From Oasisia sp. SBJ-2009 (lineage: Eukaryota; Annelida; Polychaeta; Sabellida; Siboglinidae), in the NCBI GenBank assembly GCA_964017155.1, contig OZ024854.1:49748567-49812566 (forward strand): a DNA stretch of 64,000 nucleotides. The letters run 5' to 3'. The notes under the pieces were generated by a model. It saw only the letters and a list, made by a program, of their open reading frames with translations. It ran no database searches and was not told the origin of the DNA. Below, piece by piece: positions 46,701 to 60,290 of this stretch. Position numbers and translations under genes: made by a program. Position 1 is the stretch's first letter. Each line of letters starts with the position of its first letter.

Positions 46701-49700
46701 AATATAGCAGCGAAGTGACGGCAAACCAGAAATGTGATTACGAGTGCCGAGTGAGACGGCTCCCAAATTGTCCCCAGTTGCTCCCAGCTACATGGCTGGA
46801 AGTGGAATCCACTCCCGATTACGTATTCACCCCATCCCCGCGGAATAATTGGCATCAGGAGAAGCATATCAATGATCATGTCGCACGTCTTCACGTCTTT
46901 CACAGTCGAACCGACGATGCTAACCTGACAGATTCATTAGATCTGTACACTGCCAGCGTGCCCGTGGCTCATGGTGCAGTCACCCTGCCCATCCTGTTTC
47001 ATTCATGTTGTCTGTCAATACCTTGAATCGGTGTCCTCCGTTTCTGTTTCCGTGAAATCGACGTGCCTGAGCAGCTGGCTGAAGTGAGAAGTTATTAAGT
47101 TTTGCGGAGGATGCGCGTTGCCCCGACCACGAGAATTTACACACTCATTAGACGAAATCTCAGTCATCTCGCTTTCAAAGTTGACACTTGCCGCTGAGCA
47201 TTGTACATCACTAATGTAGCATTAATCATTAACAACACAAACACCTAGTACATCTTGGTGCGATCTCACTTCACTGTCAAATCATGATTTAAATCTCACA
47301 TGCAGTTTATTTCAAGCTTGTTTCTTATCTGTTCTGTTTTGCTGTGAACTATATTTATGTCGTTTCTTTGCAAGTCCCTTTTGCGCGTGCTTTCAATGCG
47401 ATTGCCTTAGAAGTGTGCAGAAATGACTGCCTCACTTGGCTGAGCAGAAAGACTGCTTCAAGAACGGCAAATTGAGCCTCCTTTTGACGATGAATCATGC
47501 AACATTAACTGCGTACCATACTGGGGATGGATGAATCGCTGACTATAAACACGTAAGTTCCAGCAATTCAGTGAAAGCTGTCATGCATGATGAAGCAGCC
47601 ACTGCATTCTTGAAGTCTGAACCGAACTGGCTGTCGTTAATGATCCAACAGAATCGCTCCTCAACTGAAGCAGAAGGACTTGGCACCTTCCTGACAACTG
47701 CACGCTGCCTGTTCACCCGTCCATGCGCACCCCCGTGTCTTTTCCATCAACACAAACATGCAAGTTACAAAATGCCTTTTAGTTTGTGTCCCTGCCTCAC
47801 GGCGCTCATATATCTTGGTATCAAATCCAATGTCGCCTGCACAGATGAAGTCTAACGTGAGCCCGGCCTGGTCCCTGGAGAACAAACCGAGACAGAAGCG
47901 ACATGGAAACGTTATTTACTCGACGCTTTTTGTTCGATGTCGCCATCGAGTGAAATGCATCCGTGAAACCAAATTCAGGAACACGAGAGCAATCTGGCAG
48001 AGTGCTCGACAGACCTCGGTCAATCAAACCCACAGATGAACAAATTGACAATCCTGTAGACAGTTAATCAAATGTAGCCAGCAGTAAACTGATCCCAAAC
48101 TAACACAAAGGCAGGTCTGGTTATTAGAGCCTAGGCCTAAGTTAGGTTTACTTATAAGAACGTAATCATTATAAAAATATTGGTAACAATAATTCTGTTA
48201 ATAAAATAATTTCAAGCAAACATGATATATCTATATATATATACAAGTGCAGATATTAACATATATGAAAGGAAACAGTTTAAAAGTATTATATAAGTAT
48301 TAATGGTAATGGCATCTCTAATGACCCATTTTGTAGCCCACATGTGTTCTCAGCGGAACACAGTTTACCCAAAGATAAACTTCCAACACAACACTGGTGT
48401 CTACTGGTGCACGTCTGAGCTTTCTGATTAGTTTTAAATCGTCTCAAAGGTGCAGCAACATAAAGCACAACTAAGCTGTTAGCACCTTCCTAGACCACTC
48501 GAACGACAAAACAAATATGTCGTCATCCTCCTGCACATTAGCCGGTGTACAGCAGGTGTCTAGGATTCATCTCACTCAATGCGCTGCCATCCTTAATTCC
48601 CTCTCAATGAGTTTTCTCACATCCTTAATTCCCTCTCAATGAGTTCTCTGTGAGCATGCACTTGGACACAGCCTGGTAGGGTGAACAAATCCTGAGGCAT
48701 GACAAATACATCAGCGTGCTTTGTATAACCACAACAAAAACCCAAGATCACGTACGTCTTATCTGTCGAAAAGGACTTAAATATAAAATGCAGACATACT
48801 GAAGTAGATCAGTTTAGGGAACATAAATTATGATGCATGATTTCATTAAAGTTTACCACTTGACATGCATTTCATATTTTTGACACGGGTGATAACGTCC
48901 TAACAATTTGAATGATACAACTCATATTTGTTAAACGTGTGAATTCCCAGAGGATAAAAAGGTAACAAGCTGCAGCATTAGTTCATTAATCACCTGAAAC
49001 AATTTCTATAAAACATGGATCCCATGTCTATATTTCACAGGGTCCATTTTCCTAGCTGATGCAGAACTGTGTGTAATGAGTATACTGTGAATTCGACTCT
49101 CCAAAATGGACTATACCATCCAGGCCACAACCAAAATAAAAAAACAAACATGTCATTACATGAAGTCTGTCAGAGATAACATTTGTCATGTTGTGGCAGC
49201 GACCAATGCCCTTTCTACTCAAGTGTAACAGTCAAATATTGCACCACTCTAAAAATGACTGAAGATCATTGATTCCCGGGAAGGTCATTGATTCTCGTGA
49301 GAGTTCCTAGCACAAGGGCAGTGCATTCCATTTCTGGTGCTACATTATGATAGTTTTTGCAGCTTAAAACATTATTCTGTTATCTGAAATGGCAATTTGT
49401 TTGGGGATGACAACTATATTTCACATAGTGGGGACAAGCCAGTGAAACCAGAAATGACACATTTCTTTTGGAGAACTGTTATTTAATTTCTGTAAAATCT
49501 TTCAATAAACCATTAAATATGAGTGAAAAGGGCAAACTACACACATAAAAACTGATTTGGGACATTTCAAGTAAAACTGCTCAGTAAAACTACACTTAAA
49601 CATGAAGCTAAATATAATGTAACTGTGTCACATCATCTGAGGAGAGTAAGTTTTCTCAGAGGAAAGCAGTTGCTGAAAATGTTGTCACTGTCATTTGTAA

Positions 49701-52700
49701 TTGCAACAGGCTGCTACATCAAGGTAAACAACCATTTAGTGGTGCACTATTGCGTACCTTCTGTGTTATGTTTTGGGAACGCAACTGACATGTCATAAAC
49801 ACCAGCACCTGAAAACTGCACCCCACAAAATTACATAATTGAAATGCTTCAGTGTAAAGCCTACTCTGACTACTGACCAATGGCCACCACAGTAGGGCTA
49901 CCACTGACCACCACAGCCTTGCTGGGAGACCAAACCACAGCCACCAGCCACACAGAAGGCCACTGTGGCTGATACCAGTCATAATTGGGGGGATGTGACA
50001 ATAAAAGACCTTCTGTGAACACATTCAGCCTAATTACCACGGTAACAGCCCGGGTTCACACAAAGGAGGGTGCTGTGAAATGACATGGGAAAATTGCAGC
50101 TCTGTACATGGACATGGGCAGTCCTGTTTGATGCTGGACCGCAAATTTGTGGTCATTAAACGGTGTGGTTGTGAAAGTGAATTTGCTGCAGGCTATGAAA
50201 CCTGGCCGGTTGACGAAGGACGCTTTACAGACTGTATACTGGTTGGTTCTTGCTGTCTGGAGAGTACGCTGGCTGTTATATGACATGATCACACACAAAA
50301 TCCCACTGAACAATGGACGTAACACTTATAGATATAATAGATAATTTTATTTCATGTTTATGTTATCATCCACATTGCTACTGCTAACAAATTGTCACAG
50401 ACCAACACCAAACATTGCTGCAACATGGATATTCTGTCAACAGCATGACGTTAAAATATTAATTCTGAAAAAAGTTACATCGTTCAGACATAACCTGTGT
50501 AATCGGCAAAAACCTCTATCCAGTCACTTACATACTCAGTATATTGCAAGATTAGCATCCAAGTTACTACATATCCACACTGTTAGCAAAGTCACACAAA
50601 ACACATACAAACATGTCTGCAACTTAAATATTTGTATACAATTACTGAGCTTTTAAAACACTGATCACTACTGATAATTTGACACAACAAAAAATAAATA
50701 ATAAATATCACCCCGTTGTTACCCCACATCAACTAGAGTACCTGTAACAATGATTTAGCACCTGCAGTCTCGTCTCATCTACCCCAACCCTGCCGACCAT
50801 AAACCCTGTTAGATGGGAGACAGACTACAGACCACCCTACCTGTGATCCCAGCAGCTGCTACAGTGTGTGTCTGGTTGCCCATAACTCCACCCCAGCCCC
50901 CATAAAACCCCATAAAGCGCAGCAGCATGCCCTTGCCCCTGGCATAAAGCCACAGTGCGAGACCCGGTGAGGAATCAACCTGCTCCCCTGTGATTAACGG
51001 CACAAGTTATTTCCTGGCCACCACAACCATTTCCTGGGGAACTTCAGTTGCTATCTTGATGGAAAACTACATCACTGAGAGTTGAGTAACGACTGGGAAA
51101 AGGTTGGGAAAAGGCTGGAACGTCATGGGAACCATGTTTGTGGTGAAACTCCTTCAAGGGAGGAAGGTATGTATGTGCATTCAGTACTGAGAATGCAAAT
51201 GATCTATGGGTAACGGCTTATCTGTCCATAAGGTAACATTTTGGGGAGTTTCATAATTAGCATCTACACGCAAACAGGGGTCAGAATATACGAAAATGTT
51301 GTTCTAACTCAAGTCGAATTAGCAGTTTTCAGTTTTAGCATCTTCTGGTTTAACAAACATGACTAAATGTTTTAAAGTTTACAACTTCTACGTAAAGGTT
51401 TAGAGACAGTGCAGGAACTGTAGGGGAGGAATAAAACGGAAATCGAGCGTCAATATCAAACAACGCCGAACTCACCCCAGAGAGCAAGGGCAAGGAAGGG
51501 GCGAAGAACAACAACACCCTATCTTCGAACATCTCCAACTGTGCATTGTAATCCACCAATGACATCACACGCTCAACTGACTTAGTCTCAGATTACTTCA
51601 GCTTTTGACACTAGAATTTCGCTTTCCTGAAAAACAGTTATAATCACATCGTGACTATCAATGACCGTGGGAATTTCGTGTATAGAAAAAGGAAGAATGT
51701 ACACAGAAAGGTATCGCTAAACAGCCACGCATTTAGACCCTGTAACCCCTCTGTACCTGGGGTGACCAAGGTTCAGCTCTATCATAACCCCAACCGTGTG
51801 ACATCTAAAGGGCAAATGATCAACTTAGCTCAGGTTGTGACAAATTCACTGCTTTCACTGGCTCAGGATTATGGTAACACCCATTTTTAATAAACTCATT
51901 CGTTATTTAATTGATTTATTTACAACTGTGAAAACCACCTACAAATACAGGTGAAACCTCCAGAAAGAAGACTTGCAACTGAAGATAAGTATTAAGTCAT
52001 AATCCGGTGATTGTTCTAAAATCATTCATAACCCCATAACACAACTTGTTGACACAAACACCCAAGAACCCTTTTACTGATTTCAATTAATACTTAATGA
52101 CGTTTTATTCAAAGAAGTCATTGAATATTAATTTAACTCAAAATAAACAATGTAAAATAAAACATATAACCTGACCCACAAAACTGTAATCTGAACTATT
52201 TAGTTAATACGATTGAATAAATCAGAATAAACTTAAGCACGATGCTCTCTTTCCACAATCTATCCCCCCATGGCAAAACAACAGAGATGTAAGAATGGTG
52301 AGTCCAGCTGCCAGCAAGATAATTAACTGCCACTTGCAAGTGTCAGTCGCCCTAAGAACCCCTCCTCATCTACACACCCCTATTGTTTGTTTATCAATAA
52401 ATGTCAACAGGATCAGCCCTGAGTGTATGACCTCAGCATCTATATGCACACAATAATAAACAAAGGCACACACTGAATATCACTTTCACCTTTGAACTTC
52501 CACATCCCAAACAGAGTAGATGTATTCAAGTCACAATCTGATATCCCCTATCAGGTTCTATGTTGAGTTCTTTATCAGCACTTGTGAAATCTGCCATTGT
52601 TTCTACCCTTTGTTTGTCATTTCTATTAATTCAAACGACAACAGCGACACCACATTGACCACTACAAACCGGATTGGGCAACAATGCAGATGTTATCTCA

Positions 52701-54190
52701 CCAAGTATGTACTGTTGGAAAAAAATACTATTTGTTTTGTTTTATAACAACCAATTGTCATCCTGGCAACACAGTGCAGCACGTACACAAGACTGAAAGA
52801 CTGTGTAAAGTGAGATCTTGAAAGAGCAGGTACAAAGTGACAAAAATTGAAGAGAATAGCAGAGAAAGCCAGCTGACCAGTACGTGACATAACCCGTCTG
52901 ACAAGGGAACAGAGTAAGAAGTCTTAACAGAAAAACTGACTGTTCCCCTCCTATTAGTTGCTCAACTCTCACAATCCACAACATAGGAACCAGGACAATG
53001 AACTGCTGAGAAATATTTTCAAAACAACATCCGCAAATCAACTATTTACACTGAATGTACTACAACAACAAAAATACCCCAACCCTGTTGCTAAACAATT
53101 GGCACAAATCCCATAATTGCCGCCGAAAATAGTCTGCATGCCGACGGCAAAAATAAAGGTGAAAACTTTCACACGACTTCAAGACAAAAACGTACACGGA
53201 GCCACGCGATCAGTCGACGTCGCACTACACAGATGTTATCACGCCCCAGTGCAACGGCATCATTATGCGAAATGACGAGGCTGAAACACCCAATGCGATA
53301 ATTACAGCTTGCTGGTGTGCGTGATGTGCGAACATAGACACCATCCACCCCATTCTGGGTGACGGGGGTAGGGTTACCCGTCCTACCCCATACTTATGAA
53401 GCTGTAAAGGTCACCCCTGTCTACCCACCTGTCAGCTGCACTTTTTCCACCCTGTCTGTCTGTCGGCATCCATTTCCCCCAAATTATATAACCCCAAGTG
53501 CACCGCACCACCAGTGTCATTCCGCTATACCTACTTCGCGTCATAGCTACCTCCCAATGCAGCTACTTCCTATTATAGCTACTTTTCATTCCCGCTATAG
53601 CTACTTATTAAGTTTGACAGTTGAATTAGTCCTGCTTTAACACTTTTTTCAAATTATCTATTTTAGGAAGGGGGCAGGAGGTGGGGAGCATGAATTATTT
53701 CAGTTTGATTGAAGATATGTTGACATCTGATAAAGCAGTTGTCTCCTGTCATGCCTCCATCAGTTGTGCATGTTGATTTAGTTAATGGCACTTCATGGGT
53801 TTTGTGAGACATTTTAGGTAAATGTATTACAGTACTTTGGGTAGAAAATCATTTCCTTGACATGTGAAAAAAAACAATGGTCAAATCATGTGAACCATTG
53901 AGTAGACTGGATCCAATGTCATGCATCAAAACGTCAACAACTCATGCACACTGCAACACTAAAAATGTATAATACAAATGGATTTTTTTGTTCCTATCAA
54001 CTATTTTACCAATATAGGGATATAGGACCCGGATGTGCATTACGCCTCCATAGATGTGTATGCAGTAGCATGCACGCAGCAAGACCTCCACACAAGCAAC
54101 ATGCACGGTTCACTTGACGACAAATCTACGCAGTTGATCGTGTTAACAAAACACACCAGAATCTAGCCACAAGAATACAACACAAATTAC
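43701..54190. other. Long region with no supported gene; scattered repeats
   Basis: It probably belongs to the 5' part of prickle. It contains a triple TGACC(C/T)C motif at 44537-44557, CpG-richer blocks at 45290-45640 and 46680-47200, a ~31-bp direct duplication (ATCCTTAATTCCCTCTCAAT) at about 48589-48648, and otherwise AT-rich sequence. Open frames here have no recognisable domains. Confidence 0.35.
44529..44557 (-). promoter_or_regulatory. Tandem nuclear-receptor-like half-sites
   Basis: The minus strand reads AGGTCA-G-GGGTCA-G-GGGTCA and then a weaker GAGGTGA. That is three or four RGGTCA half-sites spaced by one base, the DR1 arrangement used by RXR and HNF4-type receptors. It lies about 0.85 kb upstream of the possible exon at 43646-43700. 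Confidence 0.35.
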
Positions 54191-54375
54191 CCACTACACG
54201 CCACACTCCAAACACGACCACAACAGATACTATCATGCGCATAATAGGGCGCGCAGCTTTTTCCCACACTCCGATCATAACGTCCATTCATATCGCCCGA
54301 GTGTAATAACATTCTCTCGGTCCGCGTCGGTGTGTCCATGTCGGATTGTGTCGGTTTGCGTCGCCAACCGGACAT
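54191..54375 (-). other. Weak candidate first exon of prickle
   Basis: An ATG at 54373-54375 opens 61 codons plus two bases before GTAATT (donor at 54190). The two leftover bases match the phase needed by the exon at 37442. The peptide starts MSGWRRKPTQSDMD and has no known motif. The surrounding 54190-54560 is richer in CpG than its neighbourhood, as a promoter might be. Phase agreement alone has a one-in-three chance, so this is only a candidate. Confidence 0.2.
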
Positions 54376-57300
54376 GACAGACTAAATGCCAAATGACATT
54401 AATTACTGCTCGAGTTGCATAACGAGTCCATAAACCTGCCTATCACGACAGATTTATTTCAACGCTGTATCAGTCGGATGCATAAACTCAGCAGTCGGGT
54501 CCTAACATGATTAAAACACGCAACGATTCAGTCGAGTCGACAGCTACACACTGGATGTCAGTCTTAATAATTAACACAGTCCCGTGTCAGACACAGAATT
54601 AACCGTCGTCAGACACAGAATTAACCGTCGATGCCAGACTAATGAGAAGATATATTTGTCGCTTTGTCTGAAGTGCCACTCAATTGCCAGTGCAGATATT
54701 CCATGGTGCCTTAGTGTGCACAGGAGCAGCTGCCAAAACAATCCTCGTATCAATACTGACAATATATGTATTCGTTAAAATTATATGATTCATTGTACAG
54801 TTATTGCCAAATACAAGTTGTCTGCTTTTTCTGTTGGCAATTAGCAGTGATGTATCGACGCATCATCGTTCTCTTCCGACAGATTGCTGCGTCCTGCCTC
54901 TTGTGACAGTCCGTGTGAGATTATGAATGGGTGGAATTAAAACGAAAATGTTTAACAGTAAATCTACAAGAAAGGGCATCGGTGATCAAAGCAACGAGCA
55001 TCAAAGGGCAGGCGACTTTCCCGCAAATCATCTCACCTGACTAAGCAACCAACGGTGCTGACCCATGCATAATGCTATATATCAGATGAACACACAATAG
55101 CCACCGACATTCACAATCACGAGCACTTTACCAAGACAGAAAGAGATTATATCTATAAGTTTTTTTCGCGGCGCTTATGACAAGCAGATATGGAATGCAT
55201 CGATATAGAAGGTCAGGGCACTCGGTGAAAGTCTAGCGACAGGAAGCAAGTAGCCTGAGCAACTGCCAGAGGAAATGTGCTTCACCACAACATGGGAGGT
55301 ACTGACGTTTTTGCAAAGCCATAAACATCCTTCCTTGAAAGCAGGAAAACTGGGATGCAGTTATGGCCCGAACCGCAAACAGTTCTGGTAAACAGTAGGA
55401 ACTTCAAGGAATGCATGTTTCGGTCTTGATTTAATGAGTGCGTGGTTGTCACGGGTCCTGGGATCTGCGTGCCTGTCTTGGTGGTGACAAGTCAGTCAAA
55501 GTTATTTCCCATGGTTCATAAGTCAGGCATAAATTCACAGGGACATCAGTAAAGTTGGGTGGTATGACATTTGAAAAGGGACTATTTCCTTGTGAAACTT
55601 TAATCAAATACGCTGATTTTTAATTTAAGGATTAAGGCAATAAATACTTTTGACTAATTAAGAGTCACTATGTTTCAAAATTGGCGCCACTCATAAAAAC
55701 TACATCAAATTTCATCCAATATAATGCATAATTTTGATGTTGGCTTGGAGGAAATGACCTTTCAGTTTGTGTTACATTTGTTAAGTATATTAGATAAAAG
55801 ATAACATAAGATAATGTCAACACGATAGCCGCCTGTTCACAGTAATTATGAGATACTATGTCTGCTGTGATATGTGAGTGTGTGGTGATATGTGTGTATG
55901 TATCACAGTCAGCATGATCCTGCAGAATGTATTCACTGGACGGTACAAATGTCATAATTACACGGTATCTATGTCGGATGTGTGTATATCAAATACAACA
56001 TGAAAAAATGTGCTGGCCATGCCAGCAAAGTGATACCTGCCACTGCCACTCTCAAAGCCACAAACAATACCGCCACTCTCAAAACCACAAACAATACTGC
56101 CACTCTCAAAACCACAAACAATACTGCCACTCTCACAACCATAATACCATAATCACAACTGCCAATCTCACAACCATACCACTATTGCCACTCTCATAAA
56201 CACAACCACAACAGCCAATCTCTTAATCACAATCACAACTGCCACTCTTAAAACCATACCACCATTGCCACTCTCATCCACAACCACCATTGCCACTCCT
56301 ACAATCGCTACATCCAACATCAGCACAAACCATTTGTGACCATTCCCAGTACCACTTCAAACAACTATCAGAATCGCAGTAACGATGTCCATTTCCCTGC
56401 AGACAAACAACTCATGTCAGACTAACTGGACACACCACTTGACCCAAGGTGCTTGACCACCGCCTTTGTTCTCCCCCATTCCGACCACTCCTCTGTCCAG
56501 CCCGCCAATTTGTTTACACGGCCAGAACAAAGCCCAAAATCAAAGAGTTATCACCGAAATTGCAAGCAGTTAGCATAACTCAGTCAAACACCGATCCGCC
56601 CCCACAATTGGAGTTCGAGCGCTAGAAGCGTTCTGCGATACACCATTGTCGTAACACTAGACCACCAGGGGACTCTGTACCGACCGGTGCTGGGGAGGCG
56701 CGATTAGCACAGTTCTGCCGGCAATAATACTCATAATTAACACATCTGAATAGATGTCAATTTACACACATGAGTCATTATCAGTCGGAGCTGATATCAT
56801 AATCATTTAAATGATGACAAAAATGTTACGTACACCAGCAGAGGAATGTCCCCCACAATGTATTTCCAGTGGTAGTATTTTAAAGGTATTTTGCCCACTG
56901 GATGGATTTGGCATGTAAAAGGCAGTGGTTGATGTTAATTATATGTGTATTATGTAACATACCAACAACAAAACAGTTTGAATACATATTGTAGCCACAT
57001 GAGTTAGTCAACAATACTGACCTACACATTACAAGACAGACATCACTTGATGTTTCAATATTAACTGAAATTCCGATTTCTTTAAACTATTGACTGGAAA
57101 AAGTGCCCCAAAAACAGACAGGTACAGTGGCTAACACACTTGCATTCAATAGAAAGAGTCAACCGAAAGTAAGTATTTACAAAAGTGATGTAGCTCTTTT
57201 TAGTTAATCTAGTCACCAGGCTGCTCAATGCCCCTTACACTTTACCCCTTTACTTCTGTGGGAAGCATTGAGCTACAACACAATCACTGTGTAAAGATAC

Positions 57301-59779
57301 CCATTCACATATCTGTCATTACCTACAAGCTATTTAGTAATATTGCATGAACTAAGGCAATGTAAAAGTGAACACAACTGTCCAAACTCGGAAACAGCAG
57401 CAAGGATTCAAAGCCAGGTTCTCACAATTTGTATATTTTAACTACAGCGTGCATGTAATGTGCTGTATCAGCCATCACCTCAGCCATTGCGTGCAGACAA
57501 CACAATGTTTTAGATACTACCTTATCACGTTGGCCACGGGGCAATTACATCTAGGATGCAGCTGTAGATAGTGACTTTGATTATATGTATTTCACCGTAG
57601 AATGCCAAAACAGAGGAGCCCAATATTGAGAACTAAGTGTTTTTTCTTTAACCAGCATTACCACACAACAGCCTAAGTCTGGCATGTATAGTTTTGTGTT
57701 TAAATCCATAAACATAACAATTATTTTACTCACTCTAACTATCATGACTTTATCGTTTGATTAATTTATATTTGTATATAAATTAAATAAATGTAAACTT
57801 TATCAAGAGTTTTCCATTAAAAAAATTATCAAATCCAATTATAGATAAATTACTTGTAAATATAAAATGTATATAATAATTAATACACTGTTTGCAAGAT
57901 GCTTAATGAAGCACATCTAAACCAGAACTCAAACCATCCTGGTAATGCTCTAATACAAAGACACAGCCTTGACTCTGAAAGAAGGCTCTAGGAAGAGCTA
58001 TGACTTCCTCAGACGCTTAGATTGGTGCGTACACAAATCAGGAGTGTCAGATCAAAGTTAGCAAGCTTACAGTACATAATCTGTAACGCCAATTGTTGTT
58101 TATGACTGAGGAAAGAGTATGTGCAGAAATAACATCTGTAAATTTAAAAGGGCAATCAACGGGGCAGGGCAAATTATATACTGGAAGACAACTTTGATCC
58201 CACATCAAACACAACCAAGAGTCAACAGCCAATCGCCAAGTCTGGAGAAATCTTCACTCGTATTGTTGATACACTCCATTGGACATCCGGACAGGAAGTC
58301 ATCATTCCTCCACCCAACTTGGAACAATACTAGAAATATATCTAGCCTTTGTTGTTTGGTCACAAGAAACAGTTGCTCAGGTTGTCATCAAGAACTACCT
58401 TTCATGTACACCCAGCTGTGTACATCATCCCTGTGGAGACATTCCTTTGTATTCTTGACCTGTTCTCACTGACCAACTGTGTCAGTGCAGATAGTGCAAC
58501 GCTGTCAAGATTGGGTTTTATTCAGCAGCTGCTGGTTACATGTACACTATATAAACACGGTAAAAAAAAATGAGCTCGACAGAATTATACTGTTGAATGT
58601 TTAATACAGTTGACATAGATCTAAGAAAAAGCTCAAAGATACTGCAGATGATTTCTAGAGTTTCAAGAGTTCCTTGTCCAAATTTCAAAACATTCAGGAA
58701 TGTCGAAAAAAATTATGATTTAATTAACAAGATGTGTGCAAAAACATACCTTTTACAATAAATAAAATGAAACAAACAACACAAATATGATATGTTCTAT
58801 TGCCCCTAAGATATACACCACATGATTTATTTGACAAATTGCATTAATAAACTGCGAATAGATTTATGTGCTGCCTCGAGACAGGGCTATTAGCACTGTT
58901 AGTGTCAATGTGGAGATATTAGAATGATCTCTCACTGTATTACGACATGACTAGCCAGACCACTAGGAAACTGTGGCGTGACTAGCAGCAATATCCTCTA
59001 CTTTATGACTGTCTCCTCCATATTTAAATGGCCAGCCAGTTCCACGTGCTCACAGAACAACAATTGCCCAGCTAGATTGCTTTGAATCTAATTTAATTTG
59101 CATTGGAATTGTATAAATCACTGTACTTGTTTTCGTTACTTTTAAGCAAATTAGTGCCTGTTCGGTGCATCTAATCAAGAAACAAACACCAGTTCGCATG
59201 CGTCACCCTGAAAAATGACTTCCTCTAAGAATAGGGAAACTTGAAAGTACTGTTTACGGGAAAGATGAATGAAGAAAGAAAATACAAAACAAAACACTGT
59301 ATTTTATTTAAAACGTGTATTATAATATTAGGAGTATGATGCACTATCATTAGACTCCACTGACACAACAAACAACAAAGATAGTGCGACATCGTCATAA
59401 GCATGTATGTGATAAGACAATGATGTCATTGTGTTATGTGATGACAACTGCAAGATGTGAAATCAACAAATTTTAATTATACACAACAAATTACACGTAT
59501 AACTGTCAAGGCTTCTTGATATTGAAAGACAAGTGATGTTCACAAACCTTTTGGATATCGATCACTAAATGGTACTTTATCACAGTGGTGAGTCATTGGG
59601 ATTTGATAATTACACATTGCTGAAAGGGATCATGTACATTTTATTAAACGCTGCACAATCTATCCATGTCCACCCCATGAGGGGGGGGGGGGGTGATGGG
59701 TCAACCAGGCATACAGCCAATGCTTCTAAATTCTATCAGTTTACTCCAATGCACAAAAACTGTCCGTCATTCAATTACT
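54376..59779. other. No supported gene
   Basis: AT-rich sequence with a 22-bp perfect tandem duplication (GTCAGACACAGAATTAACCG) at 54586-54629, a CpG-richer patch at 54830-55280 and the 27-bp repeat described below. Nothing else was recognised. Confidence 0.35.
56036..56295 (+). repeat. 27-bp minisatellite
   Basis: Units near GCCACTCTCAAAACCACAAA plus CAATACT repeat about three times almost perfectly. More diverged CCACTCTCA...ACCA units follow to about 56295. Confidence 0.85.
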
Positions 59780-60290
59780 GCAAGATGCTATGCAAATGCG
59801 GCCAAACAATGCAGTGAAGCAGAAACTATTAATGTGAGATGGTCGTGAGACCGGGCGAAGACTCGCCAATGACTTAAATCACCCAAGCCGTGCCGGCTTT
59901 GTCATGCAAATCACGAAGTGTTTGCTGCAAATCTCGGTGATCCGTCATCGTCACCGCGAGTGAAATGAAACGTGGGTGAAAGTGGACAACATTGGAGGGT
60001 TGAACACGGTGGGAAAAAACACCCGCCTCATCTGCATAATAAGACGTAACTATAAAACGGCACAGCGGGAGCATTTATCGAGATCAATCTCTCGCTCGGA
60101 ATCAGCCGCACAAAGGTTTGCTTGTTCGTGTATTTACCCGCCGGCGACGTTTTTCACCCGCGAAGGCGACACATTTGATTGCCACTAAAGATTTTTTTAT
60201 TACGCCGCGATAAAAGGTTGAGTCGTGGCAAGTTTAGATCACCCCGCAGGGTGAAAGTGACAGGGCGGCTGAGTGCAGGGTTTGTTGTTG
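59780..60290. promoter_or_regulatory. Candidate regulatory block with two octamer motifs
   Basis: ATGCAAAT occurs at 59790-59797 and 59904-59911. Dense CpGs follow (CCGTCATCGTCACCGCGAG, CCCGCCGGCGACG) in otherwise AT-rich DNA. The octamer is the classic POU-domain site. There is no long open frame, so a conserved enhancer or promoter is more likely than an exon. Confidence 0.3.

Noticed and set aside
46715..47026. 103-codon plus-strand frame
   Set aside because: CpG-richer noncoding-looking block; no domain and no supporting splice sites found.
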